Notes under the pieces: generated by a model
Database searches by the model: none
What the model was told of the DNA's origin: nothing
Seen by the model: only the letters and a program-made list of their open reading frames with translations
NCBI GenBank assembly: GCA_024663395.1
Contig: JANFAH010000002.1
Coordinates: 62,001-126,000, forward strand
Source of the DNA: Pisolithus tinctorius
Taxonomy: Eukaryota; Basidiomycota; Agaricomycetes; Boletales; Pisolithaceae
DNA: 64,000 nucleotides
Reading direction: 5' to 3'
Position numbers and translations under genes: made by a program
Shown: positions 33,480 through 44,720 of the stretch, in pieces
Layout of the letters: every line of letters starts with the position of its first letter
Position numbering within the stretch: the stretch's first letter is position 1

Positions 33480-34371
33480 CTCCCCACAAATCCCCACAGT
33501 TTATTTTCATCACTCCTCTGAATTTTATGGAATTACATAAGCAACAAAAAGCGCAGCCACTACTCCCAGAAACATGTCCTCATTTGGCATGTGCCTGATA
33601 TCCAACATTCCCACACACTGCCCTCATTGTCTCCAGCCTCCCCTTTCTTTCTGGGCTCTGTCCCTTCACTGTAGGCATTGTATAAGATAGTTACATGTAC
33701 TATAAGTCCATTAGACCATAAATGAATGCTTTTCTGCCCATCCTAATGGGCCTAAATAATTGCAATATCTGATTGGGGCAAAACCAGAAAAAGCAATTGC
33801 TTTTTTGATATATTGGTTATATCTATCTATTTATTGTGTCCCCTTGAAGGGGCCATGTGTCCCTACAACATATCACAAGTTGATAGGCTGGGATGGCATG
33901 CTTCAAGTGTAGTAAAACTGGAAATTATCTTGGGGGCTCAAAGAAAAAAAGTGTTCGCATTTTTGATATATTTGACATGGGCACTTGAAAAGGGAACTAG
34001 CTTTGAGGATGCTTCTGTACCTACAACATATCAACAGCTCATTATGTGGGGCAGACACCTTGAGGTGTTGTGCCATGATCTCTTCCTGCTGGTATTTAGG
34101 GCTTTCATCATGTTCTAGGCTGTTTACTGCTATTCTGACTATCTAGGCAGCACTGTAATACTGATTGGCAGTCACCACAACATTCCCAAGCTCATCCCTT
34201 CAGGGGAGAGCACTGGGGAACTGAAACAATCCTCCAGAGAGCGTGGGAAAAGGTGCAAAAAATTGCGGAGACTTTCAAAACATATCAAAAACATGAAATT
34301 GCTCACCCCACACAATGTATGACATCCAATGGATTGTAGTACTGAGTGTCCCTTGGTGATGGGATATCTAT
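33480..34371. mobile_element. Diverged single arm of the foldback element
   Basis: Located at the centre of the transposon. It shares blocks in order with 40110-41118: CCACTACTCCCA, TTTTTTGATATATTG, CCTACAACATATC, AAAAAGTGTTCGCA, GAGGTGTTGTGCCATG and GCGTGGGAAAA. It is AT-rich and has lost most CpGs. It looks like an old insertion of the 40029-42445 family, of which only one arm remains. Confidence 0.6.
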
Positions 34372-34914
34372 ACTAGCCATGTCTCAACCCCGGCCAGACT
34401 CAGCCTTGCACTCACTTAGTCCAGCCTTGGCCTTGCCAAACCCTTGTCCCCAGATGTCCTAGCATGGTAAGCACTGCTTTGCAGTGCATGTCATTTTGGT
34501 TAAGTCCTGCCTGCTCCTGTCCCGGTCTCTGTTATCTTAGTCATGCATTACTAATACTTGTCTTACCAATCATCTTAGCAATCCTTGCGAGACCAGCATT
34601 ACTGGTCTCCATACTATAGTTGTTTCTAGTATATAAACTCATAGATACTCGGCCTGTACTGCCCAGTCTGAAATCAACTAAGTATACTCTGATAACCCCT
34701 TCTTGGCCTCGGACTCGGACTGAGACCCATGCAAGGGAATAGTGCTGTATCCTCAGTCACTAAGTCCAATCAGTCCAACCATCTGTAACTTCAACTCCCC
34801 TTCTGATCCTGACCCCTCAGCCTCATGCCTGCTTTGGTCTCCAGTCCAGCCTCAACCCAGACATCCTGTACTTGACAAAAGGGCACAAGGGGGGGTGGGC
34901 AGATATGATCTGGG
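34372..34914. repeat. Inner arm of transposon core (right)
   Basis: Inverted partner of 32936-33475. It joins directly to the plus-oriented satellite block. Confidence 0.75.
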
Positions 34915-35960
34915 TCATGGAAATCAGCTCCAATTCATGTGGGAATGGTGTCCATGGAAAGCCACTGTTCAGCAGGTGCTGGGGATACCACATCTGCTCA
35001 ATACAGATGGGCGGAAGGCTGGCAATAGTCTAATTAATGGGACATACATCTGGTTTGCAGCTTGTGAGGTCTGGGACACTCAAATCAGCTCTGATTCATG
35101 CCAGAATGGTGTCCATGGAAAGCCACTGTTCAGCAGGTGCTGGAGATACCACATCTGCTCAATACAGATGGGAAGAAGGCTGGCAATCATGTGATTAATG
35201 GGATATACATCTGGGGTGCAGCTTGTGAGGTCTGGGACACTCAAATCAGCTCTGATTCATGCCAGAATGGTTTCCATGGAAAGCTGCTGTTGGGTGGGTG
35301 CTGAGGATACCTCATCTGTTCAATACAGATGGGTGGAAGGCTGGCAATAGTGTGATTAATGCCAAATACACCAAGGGTGCAGCTTGTGAGATCTGGGTCA
35401 CTCAAATCAGCTCTGATTCATTCCAGAATGGTGTCCATGGAAAGCCACTGTTGAGCGGGTGCCAAGGATACCTCATCCGCTCAATACAGATGGGCAGAAG
35501 GCTGGCAATAGTGTGATTAATGGGACATACACCCCAGGTGCAGCTTGTGACATCTGGGACACTCAAATCAGCTCCGATTCATGCCAGATTGGTTTCCATG
35601 GAAAGCCGCTGTTGGGCAGGTGCTGAGGATACCTCATCCACTCAATACAGATTGATGGAAGGCTGGCAATAGTCTAATTAATGGAACATACACCCCAGGT
35701 GCAGCTTGTGAGGTCTGGGTCACTCCAATCAGCTCCGATTCATGCCAGAATGGTGTCCATGCAAAGCCACTGTTGAGGGGGTGCCAGGGATGCCGCATCC
35801 ACTCAATGCGGATGGGTGGATGGCTGGAAATAGTCCAATTAATTCCAAATACATCCAGACTGCAGCTTGTGAGATCTGGGTCACTCAAATCATCTCCAAT
35901 TCATGCCAGTGTGGTGCCTGTTGAAAGCCACTGTTCAGTGTGTGCCAGGGATACCACATC
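34915..35960 (+). repeat. 161-bp satellite array, right block of transposon
   Basis: About six and a half units of the 161-bp satellite, in opposite orientation to 30599-32935. The stretch 35506-35820 is nearly identical to 269-590; for example AAGCCGCTG here is AAGCTGCTG there. Confidence 0.9.
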
Positions 35961-35964
35961 CATT

Positions 35965-36838
35965 AGTGACAGGCCTGTCTTTATGTTTCAACAGGGTACA
36001 TCTTACTGGGGCTGGGCCTGCCCATATGCTGTGATAATATAAATAATACTACTGAAGGGCCCGTCCATATGTTGTGATGCTATACATGAGATTACTGACA
36101 GGCCTGTCTTTATGTTTCTTCCGAGGTACATCTTTCTGTGGATGGGCCTGCCCATATGTTGTGACAATATAAATTATACTACTGAAGGGCCTGTCCATAT
36201 GTTGTGATGCTATACATGAGATTACTGATGGGCCTGTCTTCATGTTTTGTCAGAGGTACATCTTACTGTGGACAGGCCCGTCCATATGTTGCAACAATAT
36301 AAATAATACTACTGAAGGGCCTGCCCTTATGTTGTGACTCTATTAAATGATATTAATGACAGGCCTGTCTTTATGTTTCAACAGCAGTACATCTTGCTAT
36401 TGACAGGCCCGTCCATATGTTGTGACAGGGGTATGGCTTATGATGAACAGGCCTGTTTATATGTTGCAACACCATAAATGATATTCCTCCCAGGCCCATC
36501 CTTATGTTGTGACCCTCTCCATGTCATGATAGGCAGGCCTGCCTTGATGTTGTGACAGGGGTGTAACCTACCTGGATGGGCCTGCCCATGTCTTACAGCA
36601 GCTCCGTATTCTTAATTGGTCACGGGCCTGTCTAAATGTTTCAACATGCTTACCCACCATGGGCCCTCCCATATGTTGTGGTAATGCACTTATGGGCCTG
36701 TACATATGTTGCTCACACTTTAGTCCCTCAGGCCTGTCCATGTGTACTGGCTAATCTATTTAGGCAGGCCTGTCTTGGGGTCTATATAAGTGTTGGTGTT
36801 TTGGCACACAGGCTGCCCATGTATTGTGACTAAATGGA
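35965..36838 (+). repeat. 43-bp array and TATA box before transposase
   Basis: Same repeat family as 1052-2135, with fewer units. It ends TCTATATAAGTGTTGG (about 36780) about 60 bp before the transposase ATG. The position fits a transposon promoter built from tandem repeats. Confidence 0.8.
36780..36795 (+). promoter_or_regulatory. Putative transposase TATA box
   Basis: TCTATATAAGTG lies about 60 bp upstream of the ATG at 36843. The same sequence is kept at the corresponding point of the inverted copies (about 2088 and 29545). Confidence 0.5.
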
Positions 36839-36842
36839 CTAC

Positions 36843-39127
36843 ATGGGGTCATGGTTGGAGGCACTTGCTGTCAATGCTGGTGATGATGACCCCCTTGACA
36901 TGACATGGTTGCCTCTGAAATGAGCCAAATGTGCTGCCCAGTGCAAGCAAAAGTCAGTTGGTCACCCCAAAGAGTACAAAAAGGGACCTGATGTGAGAAG
37001 CAAGTCAGAACATACAAAACAGCAGTACAAAAAGCTTTTGGCAGACCAGAAATCACTTTCTGACCTTGGATTTACTTTCTCAAGCCAGCAAAGTCAAGTT
37101 CTGCTGCCCTCCCAAGATTCAAACACACTCCCTGTCATCTCAGCTGCACCCATCATGGTTAATTATGAAGCAATGGAACCATTGATCTCATCACCCCCTC
37201 CTTCATCAGCTGAAGAACTTGGCGAGCCCCCTTCCATTACTGTCTCATGTACCAACACTCAGGACTCTTCAGGATGCCACTCAGATGATGCATCAATGCC
37301 ATTGAATGCAGGTGGACTTGTAGAGGATGCTGAGGATGCCTGGGAGGATGTACTTGAAGAGCAGGAAAGGGGTGGTGTCAAGATTAGGGGATGGGATGAA
37401 CTGTGGGAGCAAGTCAAGGATGATCTTGTGAGAGGCATGAAAACAAACCTACCATTGTCTCGTGTCAATCAGCTTATGCTGATTTGAAGCTTTGCTACCC
37501 TCCACTTGAAAGGTCTTGGATGCATTGAGGCCAGTCTGGAAATTGCTCATCAGTGGCATGGAGGCAAGGGCAAACATTTCGCACAAAAGGTCAGGGCACT
37601 TGCTTGTTGTTACCAAGTGTTCAAACAGCTTCCTGTGGAAAAGTGTGGAGGACAAGCAAATGCTCTGAGCCCCCTTAAAGATGAACAACTTCAGCTGGCT
37701 GCTTGCCAATGGCTTATGTTGCAAGAAGTTGGCCAAGTCACTCCACAGCAATTTCAGCATGCACTTAACAAAATGATTATTCCCTCACTTGGTATTGTGC
37801 TTGTGAGACCACTCTGTGAATGGATGGCATGGCGCTGGCTGCTAAAATTGGGCTGGCAGCAGACAAGACTTCAAAAGGGTGTCTACATGGATGGCCACAA
37901 GTGTGATGATGTCAAGAAGTATAGGCAGGAAGTTTTTTTACCTGCAATGGCTGCATTTGAGCATTGCATGGTACACTTTGAAGGATCGGAATTGCTTCAT
38001 GTTGATCCACAGCTTGCACCTGGTGAATGGAAGGTCATTGCAATCTTTCATGATGAATGTTGCTTCCATGGAAATGATTATAGGACACATGCATAGTGAG
38101 TGGCAACAGCCATGATAGACCTTGTACTCAAATGCTTCAGTTTATTACCTGGTCAACAAATCTTGCAGCAAAAAGGAAGAGGGTGCATTATCCATGTTTC
38201 TGGATTTATTAATGTGGAAGATTCTCAATTGGTGCACTGTGATGAGTCAGGAAATATTGTGGCAGACGCACGAGAAATCATTTACCCAGGGGCAAATGGT
38301 GATGCATGGTGGAACACAGAGCAACTACTGAAACAGGTCAAGTGTGCAATTCAGATCTTCAAGGCTGCACACCCACACTGCATTGCATTGTTTATTTTTG
38401 ACCAGTCATCTGCTCATGCTTCGCTGCCACCAGATGCCTTGAAGGCCTTCAAAATGAACAAGTCTAATGGGGGAAAACAATGGAAGTGATGTGATACAGT
38501 AATTCCAGATACCAATCCAACTGTTGAACACCATGGAAAGTCTCAAAAAATGTCCTTGCCAAATGGACAGCCTAAAGGTCTCCAGCAAGTTCTTGAAGAA
38601 TGTGGCTTTAATGTTTGGAAACTGCAAGTAAAGTGCAGTCCCATTTGTCCATGGGAGAATCAAGACTGTTGCATGGCTTGCCTCCTAAGCAAGCAGGATG
38701 ACTTCACTGATCAGCCATCAATGCTCGAGGCTCTCATCAAGGATGCAGGTCATGAGTGTATCTTTCTTCCAAAATTTCATCATGAATTAAATCCTATTGA
38801 AATGGCAAGTGTATTCTATAAGTTTGTGTTTCTATCACTATTACTAAACATGCACTATAGTACTGGGGTTGGTGCAAGTACCATTATCATGAAATAAAGA
38901 AGAGTACATTTGAGGAAGCAAAGCGATGTGCAGTGCAACAACTGGATGCATGTCCAACAGAAGTTATCTGCAGGTTTATCAATCGCTCTTGGCAGTTCAT
39001 GTCTGCATATAGGATGGGACTTACTTGGAAGGCTGCAGAGTGGGCTGTGAAGAAGCAGAAGGGGCATCATCAAGTGTCACACAGTGCTATGATGTCCATT
39101 GAGGCTGTTCTCAATGCAGCATCATAG
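36843..39127 (+). pseudogene. Tc1/mariner-superfamily DDE transposase, three in-frame stops
   Basis: Exons 36843-38095, 38141-38804 and 38861-39127 join in frame to 728 codons. Conserved pieces: FATLHLKGLGCIEASLEIA, DGHKCDDVKKYRQEVFLP, first Asp in FHDECCFHGND (about 38046), QQKGRGCIIHVSGF, second Asp in FIFDQSSAH (about 38394) and Glu in HHELNPIEM (about 38780). The last resembles the mariner DLNPIE box. The C-terminus reads FINRSWQFMSAYR. In-frame TGA codons lie at 36921-36923, 37485-37487 and 38487-38489; each fits an arginine CGA hit by CpG loss. The second intron (38805-38860) appears to use a GC donor (GCAAGT), which joins IEM to YWGW as the family consensus suggests; a GT donor at 38811 is possible. 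The gene lies about 180 bp from the right transposon end. The TA duplication supports the superfamily call. Confidence 0.82.
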
Positions 39128-39306
39128 GTAACTTTCATGTTTTGTCCAGTCAAAAATTTGGCAGTCCCAAAAAGGCATGGGAACAACTTAAAAACACTGT
39201 CTTTCGATGTATTCTGGCTCATAGATTCCAAATCTGAAGTCAGTTTTCTCTAAAAATGTTGTGGGACAGCTGTAGCAAAATTGTCATGTTTGTTTGTCTG
39301 CAACTG
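39128..39306. repeat. Right end and terminal inverted repeat of transposon
   Basis: The last 28 bp (TGTTTGTTTGTCTGCAACTG at the tip) are the inverted repeat of the left end. TA follows at 39307-39308. Confidence 0.85.
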
Positions 39307-39308
39307 TA

Positions 39309-39582
39309 GAAATTTTGGAATCCATGGCAATAGTGGTTTCAATCCTGATGCAGCCGCAGTCGCGCCACCAATGTCTGACGATATGCCATCACGAACGAGC
39401 TGGTAGAATGCCAGTTCTCTAGAGAGGGCCGGTTTGAGGAGTAACAAGCCATCCTCTGTTGTTTGTACTCCTGCATGTCCACTGACCTGTGAGGAGAGTG
39501 GCACTGTGGGTGGAAGGGTGTGGGATCGCTGGATAGTAATATGTGCATGTGGCAATGAGGTTGATTTTGTGTCTGTTGACAT
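39309..39582 (-). pseudogene. IPMK (inositol polyphosphate multikinase), first coding segment
   Basis: The start is at 39582 (MSTDTKSTSL). The segment carries the IPMK N-terminal signature: VSGHAGV, GLLLLKPALSRELAFYQ and LLPWIPKF. It stops in mid-motif at the transposon end. Adding one TA and the segment starting at 26635 gives PKFLGVLLIGN without a shift in frame, matching the family pattern PKFYGTLxLxG. It is on the same strand as the rest of the gene at 25541-26637. So this is one gene split by the transposon and not a second paralogue. Confidence 0.88.
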
Positions 39583-40028
39583 TGTTGGTGGAAGAGAACA
39601 AACTCAGACAGCAACCCAAGAAAGCCAATAATCAAAGCTGTCAAACTCGATCCTCGTGGTTGTATGGAAAGCCAGACGGTCACGCTCAGGTACATGGTAG
39701 GGGATATGCCATACACCTACTGCATTTGGTAGTCGGCCACCTTGGGACCCAGGACAGCCCCAGAAAAATACACATGGGTGTTTATAGGTATTTATGCAGA
39801 CTCTGCCAAGGTCGAGTCCAAGTAATGACATCCTAGTTACCGTAATACTACATAATGTATCAAGTACCACAGGTACTCGCCTTCCACTAATACCATGCCT
39901 TGCTGGGAGAGCATCAGTGCAAAATGTGCTCGGAATCGCTGCTATTCAGGGCATCGATGATCATATCAATTGCCAGGCAGTACTGTGAAAATGAACCTTC
40001 AGTATCTCGGCAGCTGTCAAGCACACTC
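39583..40028. promoter_or_regulatory. Region upstream of IPMK
   Basis: This is the 5' flank of IPMK up to the foldback element. A block of about 110 bp (39640-39750) is shared in inverted orientation with 42965-43075 (for example GAGCGTGACCGTC and GGCTTTCCATA). Weak reading frames on the minus strand are not supported as exons. Confidence 0.4.
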
Positions 40029-42445
40029 TGGAACTTCAATTGCAGCTGCTTGTCGAAAGCCAAGACTGAAGCTTCACATTATGTAATTGTGTAGCCACAC
40101 CTCTCGTGGAGTGCTGCCCGCCCTTGCCCACCTGCCATAGATAATTCCATAGCCACTGACAAGTTAAAAATGCTGCTGGCCCGCCACTACTCCCAACCCA
40201 TGTCCACATTTGGTATATATTGAAATTTCCCACCCTGCTGCCCTGTAGTCCCCTGGGTCAGCTCCCTTGCCCTACTGGGCTCTATCTTCTGCTGGCATGC
40301 ATCATATATGATCATTAACATGAAGTATAAGTATATTAGAGCATAATTGAACGCTTAGTTGAGTATATTAGTGGCCCTGAATAGCTTGGAAATGAGATAG
40401 GGGTAAAAAGCCAAAAAGCCAAAAAGCGGACGCTTTTTTGATATATTGAACATATCTACTTGGTTTTCATGTCTCCTTCAAGGTAATATGTATGCCTACA
40501 ACATATCCAAAGTTCATAGCCTTTGATGGAGTGCTTTACATGTGGTGACACAATCTCCTCCTCCCTGTATTTCACCATAGAAAATTTTTTCTGGGTCTTT
40601 TTGTGCTGGTACTGTAATGTAACATGGTATAGTAGTTACACTTAGTGAATTGGTGCATAATTGGACCACCCATCAGGTGGCTGAGAAGCACTGAATTGCT
40701 AGAAAGGATTTCAGGGGTTACAGACAAAAAAGTGTTCGCAATTTTGCTACATTTGATATGGGCATTTGAGAAGGACATCCCCTTGTAGTGGCCCTCTGTA
40801 CCTATATAATATCACAAGCTCATTGAATGGGGTGGAGCTCCTGAGGTGTTGTGCCATGGTCTTCCCCTGCCAGTATTTAGGGGCTCCATCAATTTCCAGG
40901 CAGTATATTTCTATTCCGACTATCTAGGGACCTATTGAATACGTATTCGCGGCGAAAAAATAAATACAAAGTCCGCACCAGAAGGGGAAAGAGCGGGGGA
41001 AGGAAAACGATCACCCGGAGAGCGTGGGAAAATGCGCGAAAAGTTGCGGAGACTTTTAAAATGTATCAAAAAGATGGAATGGTACATCACACACAGTGTC
41101 TGGTACTCAATGGATGGAGTACCATGTTCCCCTTGGTCATGGGACATGCCTTCATGTAATATAATACCTGCATTACCCAGAGAACCCAAAAACATGCGAA
41201 AAATGATACATGTGGACTTCTGATCCAGTAAATACATTTCACTACTACTCAGGATAAGAGACTGGTACCAAGTCTCAAGTTCTGAGGGTGTGACACACTG
41301 AAGTAGGTGTAATATAATTCTAGGAGGAGCCATCAGATGTTAAAATCCCAGTACTACCATCCATTGAGCACCAGACACTGTGTGTGATGTACCATTCCAT
41401 CTTTTTGATATGTTTTAAAAGTCTCCGCAACTTTTTGCGCATTTTCCCACGCTCTCTGGGTGATTGTTTTCCTTCCCCTGCTCTCTCCCCTTCTGGTGTG
41501 GACTTTGTATTTATTTTTTTGCTGTGAATATGTATTCAATAGGTCCCTAGATAGTCGGAATAGAAATATACTGCCTGGAAATTGATGGAGCCCCTAAATA
41601 CTGGCAGGGGAAGACCATGGCACAACACCTCAGGAGCTCCACCCCATTCAATGAGCTTGTGATATTATATAGGTACAGAGGGCCACTACAAGGGGATGTC
41701 CTTCTCAAATGCCCATATCAAATGTAGCAAAATTGCGAACACTTTTTTGTCTGTAACCCCTGAAATCCTTTCTAGCAATTCAGTGCTTCTCAGCCACCTG
41801 ATGGGTGGTCCAATTATGCACCAATTCACTAAGTGTAACTACTATACCATGTTACATTACAGTACCAGCACAAAAAGACCCAGAAAAAATTTTCTATGGT
41901 GAAATACAGGGAGGAGGAGATTGTGTCACCACATGTAAAGCACTCCATCAAAGGCTATGAACTTTGGATATGTTGTAGGCATACATATTACCTTGAAGGA
42001 GACATGAAAACCAAGTAGATATGTTCAATATATCAAAAAAGCGTCCGCTTTTTGGCTTTTTGGCTTTTTACCCCTATCTCATTTCCAAGCTATTCAGGGC
42101 CACTAATATACTCAACTAAGCGTTCAATTATGCTCTAATATACTTATACTTCATGTTAATGATCATATATGATGCATGCCAGCAGAAGATAGAGCCCAGT
42201 AGGGCAAGGGAGCTGACCCAGGGGACTACAGGGCAGCAGGGTGGGAAATTTCAATATATACCAAATGCGGACGTGGGTTGGGAGTAGTGGCAGGCCAGCA
42301 GCATTTTTAACTTGTCAGTGGCTATGGAATTATCTATGGCAGGCGGGCAAGGGCGGGCAGCACTCCATGAGAGGTGTGGCTACACAATTACATAATGTGA
42401 AGCTTCAGTCTTGGCTTTCGACAAGCAGCTGCAATTGAAGTTCCA
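40029..42445. mobile_element. Foldback element with 1,090-bp inverted arms
   Basis: Arms 40029-41118 and 41356-42445 pair (positions sum to 82474) around a 237-bp spacer. The outer tips read TGGAACTTCAATTGCAGCTG. There is no convincing protein. The left arm keeps CpG-rich stretches (GTATTCGCGGCGAAAAAATA) where the right arm, read on the same strand, has ATATTCACAGCAAAAAAATA. A diverged single arm is at 33480-34371, so this is a repeat family. It lies about 450 bp upstream of IPMK and could affect its expression. No target duplication was identified. Confidence 0.75.
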
Positions 42446-42869
42446 CCGTTCTCGACAGTGGCCAAGAGCGAAGCATCAAAAAATACAGTGTAGGGTGTTT
42501 TCTGACGAAGGAATTGATGATGACAACTTATTCCTAGACAAGTGGTAGATACTTTGTAGTATGTCAGGCTCGTATCTACATTTTCATGGCCATTTTTCAC
42601 TAGAAGATAGGGCCGTCGGGGACGGCAGGCACCTTGTTTACGGATGTGACATAGATCCCCATAATTTACATGTGAGACCTGTCAACTCCTCCGTCTCCAC
42701 AGCATCTCCCCATCCTCATTCACAAGTACACAGCGCAGCAGTGCATTGGCATTGAGCTTGGATGGGCTAAACCTACAACCCTACATAACTACATGTCTAC
42801 AGTTCATTGCCACCATGATTTGAATCAGGCTTTGTTTTTGGGAGGATTGCGGTTGCTGAAAAATGCGCG
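42446..42869. other. Unassigned sequence between two elements
   Basis: CpG-containing, gene-like base composition but no recognisable frame. CCTTGTTTACGGATG near 42630 resembles part of the neighbouring terminal repeat. Confidence 0.3.
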
Positions 42870-44720
42870 ACGAATTTCGGGGTGCAGTGACCTTGTAAAC
42901 AAGGTGATGATTCATTATAATATATGCAAAGCCGTTAAATTACATCTCAGGTAAGTTCGTGGTGTCTTGGATCCCAAGGGGGTCAATTACCAAGTCTAGT
43001 ATTTACAGGCGCCTCGCCCACCGCCTTTCTGAGCGTGACCGTCCGGCTTTCCATATGGTTGTCTGGTTGATAGCTGGGCTGACATCAAACACTCTGACTC
43101 AAGTGCTTGCAGTCACAGCAAAACGAAGTTCTTGCCTTTGAAGAGCTACAGTCCACTAAAAGTATTCTACACTCCAGCGTCAAATTGGTGCACTGCCAAA
43201 GCAGTGGCCAACTTGAAGCTCTTCAAGTGTGGAAGTTGTCACTGATATACTGAGGTTATACAAAACAGAAGATATCGAGGTTAGCAGACTGACTTTTCAC
43301 ATGATCATATACTCTGCTCCGACAGGGTTGGAAGCATCTGAATTCCACATGTAAACCTGAGAAATGGGGATCTGAGTTTGTGAAGCAAGGTACTTGAGAG
43401 TTGCAACCTACTCATGCGCAAGACATCAGCCAAAAAATGTGATAAAATCTGCAAATAAAGTTCTGCCAACCTCTGACTTTAGCTTGTCCTTTGGAAAGGC
43501 AGGTGCTGCAACACAGACGATGCCAAGTGATGTTCCATCTTCCTGATGAACATTGTACACCTATAGTGATGAAGAAAGTCATTGCACACGTTCAGATTAT
43601 CACATACAAGGGTCTTGTATCAACCTTATGATAACTGCCCTCCACTAACTTTTTAAGATTACAAGCCTTGCCAAAGTGGGAGCTGACTGCAACCCCTAAC
43701 TGATTAAGGCTGAATGTGTCAGGGTCTGCATCAGCAAACCACTTTGTGAGCTGGCAGTCCTAGGGAATCTGTCCAGTGCTGGACAGCTCTGGACAGCTCT
43801 GGCCAGCAAAAGTGATTTACTGATGTGCCTCACTGTCATAAGAAAACATTGATACTGTATCATCTTCAGCCATTGCAAGATCATACAGGTGGACAATGTT
43901 CAGAATGGCACCAGTCAAGCAGTTTGCATGATGTTCCAGAATGTGACAAATAAACCCCAACATTTCAATTTCCCCCAACCCCCTCTGCATGTGACCAGAG
44001 TTAATGGTCCAGTATGATTGTGGATGACAAAGAGTTTACAGACCTGGGCCTAATGGTGTCCAGGAATAAGCTACAGTCCCGCCGGAGGCGTCTCAAGTCC
44101 CACATCTGCAAAACTACCTGAGGGAGTGAGCAGGTTATACCTGCCTCCATTTGGAAGTGACTTGTTGTAAGACTCGCTAAGACACTTGTTGGCCAATGAG
44201 AAGGCTCGCTCAAGTGTGAAAGAGCTGTTAACAGCCGCATTGCATAGCTGTTTCCCAGATGTTATATGTATTTTGACACCCAAGAATGGCATTGTTTCCA
44301 CCTGACATTCCATAATGAAAGGAGATGTATAATTTCTCTCTTTCTGCCTGACTTTCCACACTGAAAGGACATGTATATTTTCTGTATATTTCATGACCAA
44401 CTGCATCACGAGTCTCCACCCTGTGCATCCAGGAGTGCCCAGAGGGCTAATATATATAGGCATGTGTGGGGAATTCCCTGCTGTAATGAGTAACTACAGG
44501 TCTGTCAGCAAAAATGTGTGGTCTGACCTGAAAGCCCTGTGCTCAAATCCTCAAATCCAACCATCTCAGCCAATGAACATGGGCACTGGTGTGTTTGGCT
44601 GCGCCCATACTAGATGGTTTTTGTAATGGTGGTTAGGGTCCAGGTAAGGATAGGGTAAGAAATCACTGATTCTAAGGGAATATCACCTTGTTTACAAGGT
44701 CACTCCACCCTGAAATTTGT
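42870..44720. mobile_element. 1.85-kb element with terminal inverted repeats
   Basis: The left end (about 42870-42909) contains GACCTTGTAAACAAGGTGAT, and the right end (about 44681-44720) carries its complement, both preceded by A-AATTTC-GGGTG. Each terminal repeat holds the internal palindrome CCTTGTAAACAAGG. Between them are decayed minus-strand frames (about 44070-44460, with SLANKCLSESYNKSLPNGGRYNLLTPSGSF) that resemble part of a transposon-linked fungal protein I cannot name. No clear target duplication was seen. Confidence 0.6.

Larger units (their letters stand above)
26638..39306. mobile_element. 12.7-kb Tc1/mariner-like transposon inserted in IPMK
   Basis: The left end reads CAGTTGCGGACAAACAAACA and the right end is its complement with CpG-type changes (GCGG to GCAG, CACG to CATG). 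Both ends are flanked by TA (26636-26637 and 39307-39308), and IPMK coding sequence lies immediately outside on both sides. In order it holds an accessory gene (+), a small acidic gene (+), a 43-bp array, a 161-bp satellite array, an inverted core with an inserted relic, the satellite and 43-bp arrays again in opposite orientation, and a DDE transposase (+). Tc1/mariner elements are typically 1-5 kb, so the size and satellite load are unusual. The transposase is dead through stop codons. The part 26638-31371 is repeated in the left palindrome arm. Confidence 0.85.

Noticed and set aside
33813..34118. 101-codon frame in the transposon centre
   Set aside because: It lies in a decayed arm of the foldback element, whose better-preserved copies show no such frame.
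39309..39582. A second, separate IPMK gene
   Set aside because: It stops exactly at the transposon end and the missing part begins exactly at the other end on the same strand, so one split gene explains it.
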